64,000 nucleotides of DNA from Sediminibacillus terrae (GTDB lineage: Bacteria > Bacillota > Bacilli > Bacillales > Amphibacillaceae). Every line of letters begins with the position of its first letter. Position 1 is the stretch's first letter. Made by a program: the position numbers and the translations under genes. The stretch covers positions 89,343 to 153,342 of the forward strand of contig NZ_VZDQ01000029.1 in NCBI RefSeq assembly GCF_009602435.1, given 5' to 3'. Shown here piece by piece: positions 7,951 through 16,177 of this stretch. Under the pieces are notes generated by a model, which worked only from the letters and a program-made list of their open reading frames with translations, was not told the DNA's origin and did no database searches.

Positions 7951-8228
7951 AGCCCCCGTAAACGCAGCGGAGGCAAGAAATGGAGACTCCAACGGGAACA
8001 GCACGAGCTGAAAATCCCGCAAGAAAGCGTTTTGTGCTTTCTGAGGAAGTGGAAGCCGTGCCCGTGGAAAGCGTAGTAATCTTGCATAGCGATACGAACT
8101 ACTCATCAACTAACAGGATAATAAGAAGTCTATCTAAGGAATACAAATATTAAAAAACGAGCGAATTTGATTGATTGTTCAAACTCGCTCGTTTTTTGTT
8201 TTGGTGGCCATGCTTTTGTCCCGGCCGC
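7951..8228 (+). repeat. Dispersed intergenic element, copy A
   Basis: Copy of the window's repeat family. It contains the core GGAGACTCCAACGGGAACAG, then GAGCTGAAAATCCCGC, a GAAAGC/GCTTTC hairpin, and a terminator-like stem (8152-8164 with 8185-8197). It finishes with GGTGGCCATGCTTTTGTCCCGGCC as two adjoining blocks. That end is 12 bp from the stop of the minus-strand permease gene, whose transcript runs into the element. No tag-like left end is seen. The 200 bases to the left (7750-7950) hold nothing I can name. Confidence 0.85.
8152..8197. terminator. Bidirectional terminator inside element copy A
   Basis: Perfect 13-bp stem aaaaaacgagcga / tcgctcgtttttt. Both sides have A/T runs, so it can end the minus-strand siderophore permease transcript. 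Confidence 0.8.
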
Positions 8229-8240
8229 CTACTGTTTTCA

Positions 8241-9251
8241 TTAGGTTTTCATCAACAAATAGATAAAGTAACTACCGCCGATGATGGATACGATGAGACC
8301 GACCGGTATCTCCGATGGTGCAAGGATGTTTCTTCCAATTGTATCTGCCACGACTAACAACAAAGCTCCCATCAATGCGGCGATCGGCAAGAATCGTTCG
8401 TGGGTAGGGCCGACTAGTTTTTTCGACAAGTGTGGGACGACCAGTCCGAGAAAGGCAATCCCTCCGCCGACTGCCACGCTGGCACCTGCCAGAGCAACTG
8501 CGATGAACAGCACGGTCATTCGTTCCCGTTCCACTTTTGTTCCGAGTCCCTGGGCGACGTCTTCCCCCAGATAAAGGGTGTTCAGTGATTTCCCTTTATA
8601 TATCGCAAGCGGGACAAAGAGGATGATCCATGGCAACAATGCGAGCACATAACTCCAGTCTGTACCGGAAATATTGCCGGACAGCCAGACGGTTGCCCTG
8701 GTGAAATCATCTGGGTCCATTTTCAATTGGAAAATGATGATCAGTGCGGCGAAGGCACTGTTGATTCCGATCCCGACCAATACGAGCCGGATAGGCGATA
8801 CACCGTTTTTCCATGAAATCGTGTAAATCAGAACCGCTGCTGTTATTGCTCCGATCAAAGCAGATAAGGGCATCATGTAAATCGACAAAGAGTCGGAGAC
8901 AACAGTGCTGCCTTCAAACAGGAAAATGTACAACACAACGGCGAAGCCTGCTCCTGCATTGATGCCGATGATACCGGGATCCGCCAATTCATTGCGCGTC
9001 ACACTTTGCAGCAGGGCGCCGGAGACAGTCATCCCAGCTCCGATTAATAACGCGATAGTCATTCGCGGCAACCGGAATTGAAATAATACCATTTCGTTCT
9101 GGGCGTCACCGTTTCCGGTCACTGTCCGAAAAATCTCCAGCGGAGAAATCCGGATAACGCCGAGATTAAGACTTAACACCAATGTCGCGATGATGGCCAG
9201 GAATAAAGCAAGGCCGATCAGCCACGTTTTTTTCTTTGTTTGCTTGCTCAT
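8241..9251 (-). CDS. Iron-siderophore ABC transporter permease (FecCD family), second subunit
   Basis: 336-residue inner-membrane permease of the FecCD/BtuC family with about ten hydrophobic segments. The cytoplasmic coupling segment GEDVAQGLGTKVERER contacts the ATPase, and the region carrying GIAFLGLVVPHL is typical of siderophore permeases. It pairs with the permease encoded just upstream, with a 1-base overlap (9251), to form the channel. The lipoprotein 10416-11399 is the expected binding partner. No ATPase gene is present, so an orphan ATPase of the YusV/FhuC kind is expected elsewhere. The gene ends at element copy A. Confidence 0.9.
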   Translation of the reverse strand: MSKQTKKKTWLIGLALFLAIIATLVLSLNLGVIRISPLEIFRTVTGNGDAQNEMVLFQFRLPRMTIALLIGAGMTVSGALLQSVTRNELADPGIIGINAGAGFAVVLYIFLFEGSTVVSDSLSIYMMPLSALIGAITAAVLIYTISWKNGVSPIRLVLVGIGINSAFAALIIIFQLKMDPDDFTRATVWLSGNISGTDWSYVLALLPWIILFVPLAIYKGKSLNTLYLGEDVAQGLGTKVERERMTVLFIAVALAGASVAVGGGIAFLGLVVPHLSKKLVGPTHERFLPIAALMGALLLVVADTIGRNILAPSEIPVGLIVSIIGGSYFIYLLMKT

Positions 9252-10276
9252 TATAACGATCTCCCTTCACGACGTGCTAAATAAAGAAAGAAGGGAACAC
9301 CTATTAAAGCGGTAACCGTTCCGACCGGTGTTTCGAAAGGCGGATTGATCATTCGCGATACGGTGTCGGCGGCTACAAGCAGGATCGCGCCCAAAATGGC
9401 CGAACAGGGAATGATCCAGCGGTAATTGATTCCTACCAGGAAGCGGGTGATGTGTGGAATCACAAGACCAATAAAACCGATGGTGCCTGCGACCGATACT
9501 GCCGCACCTGTAAGCAAAAGGACGACGATCGTGCCTGCGAATTTAATTAGGCCTGTTCGCTGGCCGAGCCCTCTGGCCACATCTTCCCCTAAATTCATGA
9601 CGGTGATCGAACGGGCGAGCAGCAGAGCCAGAATGATACCGATGATGACGATGGGAGCGAGTAATTTTACATGCACCCACTGTACGCTGGATACGCCTCC
9701 TGCGTACCAGAAACTCATATCCTTCGCGATATTGAAATGAATCGAGATACCTGATGAGAGCGAATTAAGCATCGCAGTAACCGCAGTACCTGCCAATGCC
9801 AGTTTGACCGGTGTAAGTCCGGTTTTGGAAATCGAGCCGACGGCAAAAACGATTCCGGTACCCAATCCTGCGCCGGCGAACGCCCACAGCATCATGGTTA
9901 TGCTGGATGCTGACGGGGTGACTACCAGTGCGACTGCCATCATGAATGCCGCTCCGGAAGTTACTCCCATAATCGAGGGAGAAGCAAGGGGATTTCGTGT
10001 CATCCCTTGCATGATCGCCCCGGACATAGCTAAGGCGGCACCGATCAGAGCAGCTGCCAAGGCTCTGGGAATCCGTAAATTCCGGATGATTTGGTGCGAA
10101 GTGGAGGAAGCATCGAATTGGTAGATGCTTTGCCAAATCGTTGCATATTTCACGTCTGCGGCTCCATATAAAATAGACAGTCCCATCGTCAACAGTAGAA
10201 CTGCCAGTCCGCCTATTAAAATAACCGTAGCAAGGAGAGGGCGGGGTCCTTTGTCTGCAGCTGTAATGTTTGCCAT
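9251..10276 (-). CDS. Iron-siderophore ABC transporter permease (FecCD family), first subunit
   Basis: 341-residue membrane permease. The first helix follows a short charged N terminus, and the family motif GAALAMSGAIMQGMTRNPLA (about residues 77-96) and the coupling motif GEDVARGLGQR identify the FecCD family. It is the first gene of a two-gene minus-strand operon and is divergent from the substrate-binding lipoprotein, with Fur boxes between. It imports ferric siderophore together with its partner permease. The ribosome site GAGGAG precedes the ATG. Confidence 0.9.
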   Translation of the reverse strand: MANITAADKGPRPLLATVILIGGLAVLLLTMGLSILYGAADVKYATIWQSIYQFDASSTSHQIIRNLRIPRALAAALIGAALAMSGAIMQGMTRNPLASPSIMGVTSGAAFMMAVALVVTPSASSITMMLWAFAGAGLGTGIVFAVGSISKTGLTPVKLALAGTAVTAMLNSLSSGISIHFNIAKDMSFWYAGGVSSVQWVHVKLLAPIVIIGIILALLLARSITVMNLGEDVARGLGQRTGLIKFAGTIVVLLLTGAAVSVAGTIGFIGLVIPHITRFLVGINYRWIIPCSAILGAILLVAADTVSRMINPPFETPVGTVTALIGVPFFLYLARREGRSL

Positions 10277-10305
10277 ATGTAATACTCCTCATGGATAATC
10301 GGTAG

Positions 10306-10320
10306 TGAGAATACCTATCA
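10306..10320. promoter_or_regulatory. Fur box for the permease operon
   Basis: TGAGAATACCTATCA reads TGATAGGTATTCTCA on the minus strand. It matches the 7-1-7 Fur consensus at 12 of 15 positions and lies 30 bases before the first permease start. Confidence 0.6.
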
Positions 10321-10357
10321 TTATAATATACTGCCAATATAAAATAAAGCTTGTCAT

Positions 10358-10378
10358 TGATAATGAGAATTGTTATCA
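10358..10378. promoter_or_regulatory. Fur box for the siderophore-binding lipoprotein
   Basis: TGATAATGAGAATTGTTATC and the next A form an extended inverted repeat matching GATAATGATAATCATTATC-type Fur sites. It lies 38 bases before the lipoprotein start. Confidence 0.8.
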
Positions 10379-10415
10379 TTTAAGATGTCAATTAGATAAT
10401 CAGGAGGATAAAGAC

Positions 10416-11399
10416 ATGAAAAAGAAAAGTTATCTTTACATATTTACCAGCTTGCTAGTCTGTTTCTTTGTTTTATCTGCTTGTGGAAATAATCAGGATG
10501 AGGATAATGCCTCTGATAGCGATAATGAGAATAAACAAACCGAAACGGAAAACGAATCCGGTGAACGGACGTTGACCGATGCAATGGGAAACGAAGTCAC
10601 TATTCCCGAAAATCCAGAGCGGGTGATTGCTTCCTATTTGGAAGATTATCTGGTGGCTTTGGATATTACACCTGTCGCACAGTGGTCTGTACAGGATGGA
10701 GCAAGCATCCAGGATTACTTGCAGGACTCGCTGGGCGATGTCCCGACCATTCCGCATGACCTTCCGTATGAAACGGTCGCAAGCCATGATCCCGATTTGA
10801 TTATCATGGATTCCGCAGAAATGGTGGAAGGCAACAAATATGAGCAATACAGCAGCATTGCCCCGACGTATGTCGTCGGAACCGAACAAAACAATGACTG
10901 GCGGGAAGAGTTTAAGCAAATCGGCGAGATCTTCGGCAGGGAAGATGATGTTCAGAAAGAGTTGGATGAATATAAACAAAAAGCAGAAGAAGCCGGCGAG
11001 AAAATCCAAACAGCGATTGGCGACGAATCTGTAGCCGCTATCTGGCTGGTAGGAGGAACTTTCTATATCGTGAGTGATAACCTTTCCAGCGGTGACGTCC
11101 TATACAATGATCTTGGTCTGGCACTGCCGAATGTTGTGAAAGAGATATCTGAAAGCTCTGAAGCGAACTGGTCGGAAATTTCCCTGGAGAAGTTGGCTGA
11201 GCTTGACGCTGATCATATCTTCCTGATCAACAGTGACGGGGAAGGTGCTGAAGCGCTGCAGGATGACATCTGGCAGAACATCCCAGCTGTCAAAAACGAC
11301 AACATTTACGAGTATGGACCAGAATCCAGCTGGCTATATACCGGACCGGTTGCGAATGAACAAATGATTGATGTTGCAGTGGAGAGTTTGACAGAATAA
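10416..11399 (+). CDS. Iron-siderophore substrate-binding lipoprotein
   Basis: 327-residue lipoprotein of the FecB/FhuD class III binding-protein family. The signal peptide runs to the lipobox LSAC at residues 17-20, followed by an acidic, Asn-rich linker. The mature fold begins with RTLTDAMGNEVTIP and PERVIAS, and the conserved ASHDPDLIIM segment follows. The YLEDYLVALD and QDYLQDSLG segments recall hydroxamate-binding proteins such as YfiY, so a hydroxamate siderophore is a reasonable guess. The frame is open upstream, but the ATG at 10416 follows AGGAGG and the signal peptide starts there. It is regulated by Fur with the divergent permeases. Confidence 0.88.
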   Translation: MKKKSYLYIFTSLLVCFFVLSACGNNQDEDNASDSDNENKQTETENESGERTLTDAMGNEVTIPENPERVIASYLEDYLVALDITPVAQWSVQDGASIQDYLQDSLGDVPTIPHDLPYETVASHDPDLIIMDSAEMVEGNKYEQYSSIAPTYVVGTEQNNDWREEFKQIGEIFGREDDVQKELDEYKQKAEEAGEKIQTAIGDESVAAIWLVGGTFYIVSDNLSSGDVLYNDLGLALPNVVKEISESSEANWSEISLEKLAELDADHIFLINSDGEGAEALQDDIWQNIPAVKNDNIYEYGPESSWLYTGPVANEQMIDVAVESLTE

Positions 11400-11417
11400 T
11401 AACCAGTAGAGACTGGA

Positions 11418-11448
11418 AGAGCCTATCCGTGCAGGATAGGCTCTTTTT
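11418..11448 (+). terminator. Rho-independent terminator
   Basis: Perfect 11-bp stem agagcctatcc / ggataggctct followed by five T. It directly follows the lipoprotein gene. Confidence 0.88.
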
Positions 11449-11467
11449 GCGTTAAAAACAGTGGACT

Positions 11468-11662
11468 TTAGTTGCTTTCATGTTTTTTTCGTTTGAAAAT
11501 CAGTTCGAAAAAGGAAGCCAATCCATAGCTTTTTGTTGGTGGGGCGAAAATTTGAACCAATTCCCATCCCTCTTTTTCATGTTCGGAAACAATGCTATAG
11601 TAATCCTCTTTAGGCTTTTGTTTGTAATCCAATTCGATTTTTATAAATTTATGTTCATACAA
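11468..11662 (-). CDS. DUF4177-family small protein
   Basis: 64-residue soluble protein matching the DUF4177 pattern: an N-terminal YEHKFIKIEL strand and the conserved EHEKEGWELVQIFAPP core. The role of the family is unknown. The frame is open for 36 codons upstream, but the TTG at 11662 follows AAAAAGGAGG with ideal spacing and matches the normal family start. The ribosome site is one arm of a perfect 12-bp inverted repeat (11671-11705), so translation may be controlled by RNA folding. Confidence 0.75.
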   Translation of the reverse strand: MYEHKFIKIELDYKQKPKEDYYSIVSEHEKEGWELVQIFAPPTKSYGLASFFELIFKRKKHESN

Positions 11663-11670
11663 AGCAATTA

Positions 11671-11705
11671 CCTCCTTTTTAAGTGAATACGCTTTAAAAA
11701 GGAGG
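11671..11705 (-). promoter_or_regulatory. Perfect hairpin that can bury the DUF4177 ribosome site
   Basis: Arms cctcctttttaa (11671-11682) and ttaaaaaggagg (11694-11705) form a 12-bp inverted repeat with an 11-base loop. The arm nearest the start codon contains the GGAGG used by the TTG start at 11662. Confidence 0.65.
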
Positions 11706-11790
11706 AAGGTTTCAATTTCTAGGAAACATGAGTGTATGGCTTTGAAATCATAGGGCGACAGCCAATCCACTTAAACTATCATTTATATTT

Positions 11791-12810
11791 TTATTCTATC
11801 TCTGAGAAATCACTTGGCAGTTCTTCCTCATAGTTCCCGTAAATGTCTATGACTTCAAAAAACTGGTCGTCTTGATAATGTATGCCATATATATTTTTGA
11901 TGATATCTTCAGCGTCTAGATCTTCATCATATTTGCTTTCAAGCTGGAAATAATCTATGTAATCGATTTTGCCATGTGGCGGAACTGTCATTGTAGAATC
12001 GAATGCATCGTCATGTAAGTCGGCTTCAGAATATTCTTCCCCGGTATCGAAGACAAAGCATCTTGTTGCATCATAGTGAACTTCCTCATCCGACAAGTTT
12101 TCGACCCGGATATAAGCTTTTGCGAGCTGATTGTTTCTGGCTTCCATTTGATAAGCGGTAACCTTGAGTCTGTCTTCGGGGATGAAACCGTTGATGCTTT
12201 CTGGCGTGCTTCCAGCTTGTTCATCAGCTGGCTGCTCAATACTCTCGCTTGCAGCTATCTCATCAGTTGCATCGATCGGTGCTTCTGCTTCCTGTTTTTG
12301 TTCTTTCAAAATACCTGCATACGATTCTGGTACTTCCTGGTGTAAGTTTATCGTCACAGGCATATCCAGATACTCCCCTTCGTACTTCAAGTTGAAATCC
12401 TCTGCTAGAAGTGGCTTTTGGGTGGCTTGTAAATCAGTGATCATGTCAGTATAAAGATAACCTTTAGATTGACGTTCAATAGTTTCCGTACGGATATCAT
12501 TATCGGCGGTTAGCTGATAGCCGTGTTGCTCTCCATCGATCTCTGTCCAAATCGAAAAATCATCTTCCCCAATTTCGATTTTCTCATCCGTGTTGTTTTT
12601 GGCTGCAATTAGTACTGGGATTTGCCCATCGTCGCTTAGCTGGTCACTTGCGAGGTAAGCTTCAAACATAATGTCCTGGGGAACTGTTTCTCCTTGACTT
12701 GTTTGAGAGTTCTCGCTTTTTGCTTGGGTTTTTTCTTCGATCTTGGTAGTGTTGCAAGCAGCTAAAGCAACCAGTGCAGCTACTGCCAGTAAAAAATATA
12801 AATTTTTCAT
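11791..12810 (-). CDS. Secreted lipoprotein of unknown function with two repeated beta domains
   Basis: 339-residue lipoprotein. The signal peptide ends in the lipobox LAAC (residues 16-19), followed by a Ser/Gln/Glu-rich linker. Two similar all-beta domains follow (about residues 45-165 and 215-330), each with a strand of the type IPVLIAAKNNTDEKIEI or AYIRVENLSDEEVHYD. They are joined by an acidic linker. The layout recalls DUF4352/DUF5068-like extracellular lipoproteins, which bind to or monitor the envelope, but I cannot name a function. The ribosome site AGGAAGG precedes the ATG. Confidence 0.7.
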   Translation of the reverse strand: MKNLYFLLAVAALVALAACNTTKIEEKTQAKSENSQTSQGETVPQDIMFEAYLASDQLSDDGQIPVLIAAKNNTDEKIEIGEDDFSIWTEIDGEQHGYQLTADNDIRTETIERQSKGYLYTDMITDLQATQKPLLAEDFNLKYEGEYLDMPVTINLHQEVPESYAGILKEQKQEAEAPIDATDEIAASESIEQPADEQAGSTPESINGFIPEDRLKVTAYQMEARNNQLAKAYIRVENLSDEEVHYDATRCFVFDTGEEYSEADLHDDAFDSTMTVPPHGKIDYIDYFQLESKYDEDLDAEDIIKNIYGIHYQDDQFFEVIDIYGNYEEELPSDFSEIE

Positions 12811-12948
12811 GTTGAATTCCTTCCTGATAAATAGATTCTGAACAAAAATATTCTACACCTTATTGGTGCGATTTGGTAGATGCAAATATTCGAAGCTTCG
12901 GTGGTTGGTGAAATGCCATGATAAAATAGGATAAGAAGCCGCAGTCTA

Positions 12949-13227
12949 TTACGTGCGGAAATCAGACCACGAAAACTAGCGGATGCAAGATTCGGAGACT
13001 CCGAGGGTAACAGCAGGAGCTGAAAATCACGCGAAACAGCGGTTGCTGCTTTCTGAGGGAGTTGAAGGAACGCGCAGTATCTTGCCGCAGCGATACGAAG
13101 CACGCATCAAACAACAGGATAATAAGAAGTCTATCTATGGCACACAAAAATTAAAAAACGAACGGATTTGATTTATATATCATATCCGTTCGTTTTTTCT
13201 TTTGTGGCCATGATTATGTCCCGGCCA
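12949..13227 (+). repeat. Dispersed intergenic element, copy B
   Basis: Second long copy. It carries the GGAGACTCC core, CAGC-AGGA-GCTG inner hairpin, AAACAGC...GCTGCTTT hairpin and the terminator stem (13153-13167 with 13184-13198), ending in GTGGCCATGATTATGTCCCGG. That end is 2-3 bp from the stop of the minus-strand SEC-C gene. Relative to copies A and C it has compensating changes in one hairpin, which argues for an RNA fold. The bases 12811-12948 hold nothing else recognised. Confidence 0.85.
13153..13198. terminator. Bidirectional terminator inside element copy B
   Basis: Perfect 15-bp stem aaaaaacgaacggat / atccgttcgtttttt. It ends the SEC-C gene transcript on the minus strand. Confidence 0.8.
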
Positions 13228-13229
13228 CT

Positions 13230-15074
13230 TTATTTATGCTCATACTCTGTTTCATAGATTTCCAGCATTTCCATTTGGTAGTCTTTCGCGGCAGCGGCAA
13301 CCTGTTTGTCGATTGTGAGCTTGCCTTCATTGGCCAGCCACTTGGTCAGCGCTTTTACCGTTGTGACCATATCCTTGATCATCGACTTGCTGACTTCTTT
13401 GTTTAAAGCGAAGAAATCGACCAATAACAGATCACGCCAGAATGCCAAATCACACGCTTCCCAGCTTTGCTTGTCCCTTGCTTCCAAAGCCTCTCTTATA
13501 TCAAACAGACTGTTACGGTATTTACGTTCCGTTCCTTCCGATTTTCCGTCCGTTTTTTCTTTGTAACAAGCAACGATGTCTTTAACGTAAAATGCATTTA
13601 CCGTGTCCGCCGTGAATCCGAGTTTTTCATAAATTGGAATATCGGCTTCGGACACCACGTGTTCCCGAGGCTCGGGAGAAACTGGTCGGATGCTGGTATG
13701 ACGGTTTTCTCCTCCAGTCACAAATGGTGACAGCGGCAGGCCGAGTTCTTTCCTGACGGTATTGAAGTCGGGAGTGATATCGACAGCTCCGTATCTTTCA
13801 TGAACCATTCGATGCATATCATTTTCGGCCTGCTTCAGCCATTGTTCGGCAAGTTCCACTTGTCCGGCCGAGACGAGTTCCCGTAAAGATTGGTTGTCAT
13901 AAACCGGGATTTTCTTATCCACATCGGTATGCAAGGAATGATGGGCGTATAAAGCGATATATTCCGGCACTCCTTCATCAGAGGAAATAGCCAATTGCTT
14001 ACTGTCTATCTGTACGGGAAGCATGAAGCGCTGTTCAAAGTTTTCCGCATAAGAAATTGCACCGTTGGTCTTTTCCACTTTTCGCAAGAAGGCGTCGACG
14101 GTTTCCCGGTCGGTTGTCGTGAAGGTCAATGACTTGTTTTCGATTTCCAAGGTGGCGTTCACTTCCGACAAATGGACCTTTCCATTTATTTCGCTGTCGC
14201 TATATTCCTGGACGTTGCTCAACCAAGTCAGTCTCTTATGGGTAACTCCCCATTCATCGATGCCGAAATCCTCATCGTTGTATAAAAAACGTTCTGCCTC
14301 GTCTTTGTCGTTCAACAGGAACATGTAAGTGTAAGTTACTTTTTCCTGTTTGGCGCGTTCTTCTGTTTCTGGACCGTTCACAAGGGCTCCCAGTATTTCA
14401 GGATAGTATTCCAGCAAGACTTGCTCCAGGTCAGCACCGTTTTCCGTTTTTAAATCCCTGATGAAATTTACTGCGTGATAAAATTGCTTGGGTGAAACCA
14501 ACGACCTCACTCCGTTGAAGTAGTAAGAATCATCGACAGGCTCAAGCAGCGCCAATGTTCCGTGCCAAGGAAAAACTTGTGGAAGGTTTTCCTTCGTGAT
14601 GGGAAGGTTGAATGTTTCTCCGCGGAACTGTTCTCGGAAAATAGCCTCTTTCTCGTTACTGTCGATTGCTTCAATCATTTTCGGCTTCATCCGCACCCAA
14701 CGTTCCGCCATTTGTTTTTCTTCTGGGGAAAGACGCTGTTCGTTTTCGGCCAGGAACCATTCAATTCCGCGCAAGCCATTGTCATATCGATGGAAGAAAT
14801 ACAGCCAGAAATTGAAAAATCCCCGTTGATTGCCTCCAAGTCCGCTGTTTGCCCGCTTTTTAAACTCAGCTTCCAACGGATGATAAGCATTGATGGACAG
14901 CTTGTCCAGGATAAAATCGTTCAACTGGTTGACCATGTTGAGCTTTTGCTGGGCAAACCGTTCTTCTTTCACCTCTTGCAGTTGAACGACATTGTCTTTC
15001 TTCATACAGCATTTTTTATATTTTTTCCCGCTGCCGCAAGGGCACGGGTCATTTCTGCCAACTTTCGTAATCAT
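13230..15074 (-). CDS. SEC-C motif protein of unknown function
   Basis: 614-residue protein with an N-terminal SEC-C zinc-binding motif (residues 6-24, GRNDPCPCGSGKKYKKCC), the same metal finger found at the end of SecA. The rest (about 550 residues) is soluble, helical and charged, with no family I can name. The closing 100 residues include KYRNSLFDIREALEAR and a lysine-rich helix that look like a phage-integrase-type SAM-like or regulatory helical domain, but this is not firm. SEC-C proteins often contact ribosomes or SecB-like partners. The ribosome site AAAGGAG precedes the ATG, and the gene ends at element copy B. Confidence 0.75.
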   Translation of the reverse strand: MITKVGRNDPCPCGSGKKYKKCCMKKDNVVQLQEVKEERFAQQKLNMVNQLNDFILDKLSINAYHPLEAEFKKRANSGLGGNQRGFFNFWLYFFHRYDNGLRGIEWFLAENEQRLSPEEKQMAERWVRMKPKMIEAIDSNEKEAIFREQFRGETFNLPITKENLPQVFPWHGTLALLEPVDDSYYFNGVRSLVSPKQFYHAVNFIRDLKTENGADLEQVLLEYYPEILGALVNGPETEERAKQEKVTYTYMFLLNDKDEAERFLYNDEDFGIDEWGVTHKRLTWLSNVQEYSDSEINGKVHLSEVNATLEIENKSLTFTTTDRETVDAFLRKVEKTNGAISYAENFEQRFMLPVQIDSKQLAISSDEGVPEYIALYAHHSLHTDVDKKIPVYDNQSLRELVSAGQVELAEQWLKQAENDMHRMVHERYGAVDITPDFNTVRKELGLPLSPFVTGGENRHTSIRPVSPEPREHVVSEADIPIYEKLGFTADTVNAFYVKDIVACYKEKTDGKSEGTERKYRNSLFDIREALEARDKQSWEACDLAFWRDLLLVDFFALNKEVSKSMIKDMVTTVKALTKWLANEGKLTIDKQVAAAAKDYQMEMLEIYETEYEHK

Positions 15075-15169
15075 CTGTATTCTCCTTTGCGTTAGGTTTT
15101 TCTCTTAATGTTTCGTTTGCCTGCCCGGATGGACAGAAAGCATTTCAATCTATGTAGGAGCTAGCACAC

Positions 15170-15194
15170 CAAAAAGGCTGCCGTAAGCAGCCTT
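15170..15194 (-). terminator. Rho-independent terminator of the HxlR gene
   Basis: Stem aaggctgc (15174-15181) with gcagcctt (15187-15194) and a T run on the minus strand. It lies 12 bases past the HxlR stop. Confidence 0.8.
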
Positions 15195-15206
15195 GCCATT
15201 GTAACA

Positions 15207-15575
15207 TTATTCGTCTGAGGAAACGGTTTTAAGAGCTTTGTAGTTGTTTTTCTGTTGCTTGTGGAGGGTATGCCGGGTTCCCCATTCATGCATCGCCTCC
15301 AGAATCGGTTGTAAGCTCATGCCGTATTCCGTGATCGAATATTCCACTTTCGGCGGTACTTGCGGATAAACGACACGCTTAATAATATCCTCTTCTTCCA
15401 GTTCACGCAACTGTTTTGTCAGCATTTTTTGCGTAATTCCCGGCACACTACGTTTAAGATCGCTGAAACGTTTCGTGCCGTCCTTCAGCAAATGAAGCAG
15501 GATAATCGGCTTCCATTTACCAACCAGGATGCCCAACGCATCTTCTACTTTGCACAAATCCGGTTCGATTGTCAT
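15207..15575 (-). CDS. HxlR-family winged-helix transcriptional regulator
   Basis: 122-residue DNA-binding protein matching the HxlR domain over most of its length: [43 protein letters not shown] and VEYSITEYG. Members sense aldehydes, quinones or redox stress and often control a neighbouring oxidoreductase. A GTG three codons upstream (15584) is possible, but the ATG at 15575 has GAAGGTG at the right distance. The nearby flavin monooxygenase operon (16178 onward), read the other way 600 bases off, is the natural candidate target. Confidence 0.88.
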   Translation of the reverse strand: MTIEPDLCKVEDALGILVGKWKPIILLHLLKDGTKRFSDLKRSVPGITQKMLTKQLRELEEEDIIKRVVYPQVPPKVEYSITEYGMSLQPILEAMHEWGTRHTLHKQQKNNYKALKTVSSDE

Positions 15576-15591
15576 GAAGTTCACCTTCTCA

Positions 15592-16160
15592 TGGTATCTT
15601 TTAGTATACTATAGCACTTCTAAGTGGGTACTTACATTATTTGTTTATATCTTTTACAATAACAGTGCACAGGGAAAAAAGAAAGGCGGAAATTTTGTGG
15701 AAGCTTTTCCTATCATCCAAAACAAAGGAATGGAATTAGGTTTGTAGACAGAGAAGAGTTTTACCTTACGGACATCAAAACAAAGAAGGTAATAATTATT
15801 TACTTAAAAGATATTGGAAAGTTTGACTTATATTTTCGACGATAATTTTATCTTTATTTTTGCTGAATAAACTTCTCTTTCCTTTGGAAATAGTGAGTTA
15901 TTTTGTAATAGCGTTAATTATTTTATTACCGTTTATTTTCTATGTGTGTGTCAATAAAAAAGAAAGAAACAAGCATATGACCGAAGAATAATAGGTTGGT
16001 GAACAGGAACGATTAGCCAAACTCATTGTAAATGGCGAAGCTGACCGAGAATGCAGGACTAGCGGCCAGCGGGGGCGGGGAAAGCTGTTAAAAGCAGTTT
16101 GTTTCATCATTAGCCTCAACTATCCTGGCAACAAAGAAACGGTCAGGAAGTCAAGTTTGC
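15592..16160. other. Long intergenic region between HxlR and the monooxygenase operon
   Basis: AT-rich and mostly featureless. A frame at 15827-15991 without ATG would encode about 54 residues with two hydrophobic stretches (FSTIILSLFLL and FVIALIILLPFIFYVCV) and a basic tail. It lacks a ribosome site and may be a decayed small membrane protein. The promoter of the 16178 operon should lie at the right end. Confidence 0.3.
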
Positions 16161-16177
16161 TGAAAGGTGGAAGGAAT

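Noticed and set aside
15827..15991. 54-residue hydrophobic frame
   Set aside because: No start codon with a ribosome site; noted only as a possible remnant.
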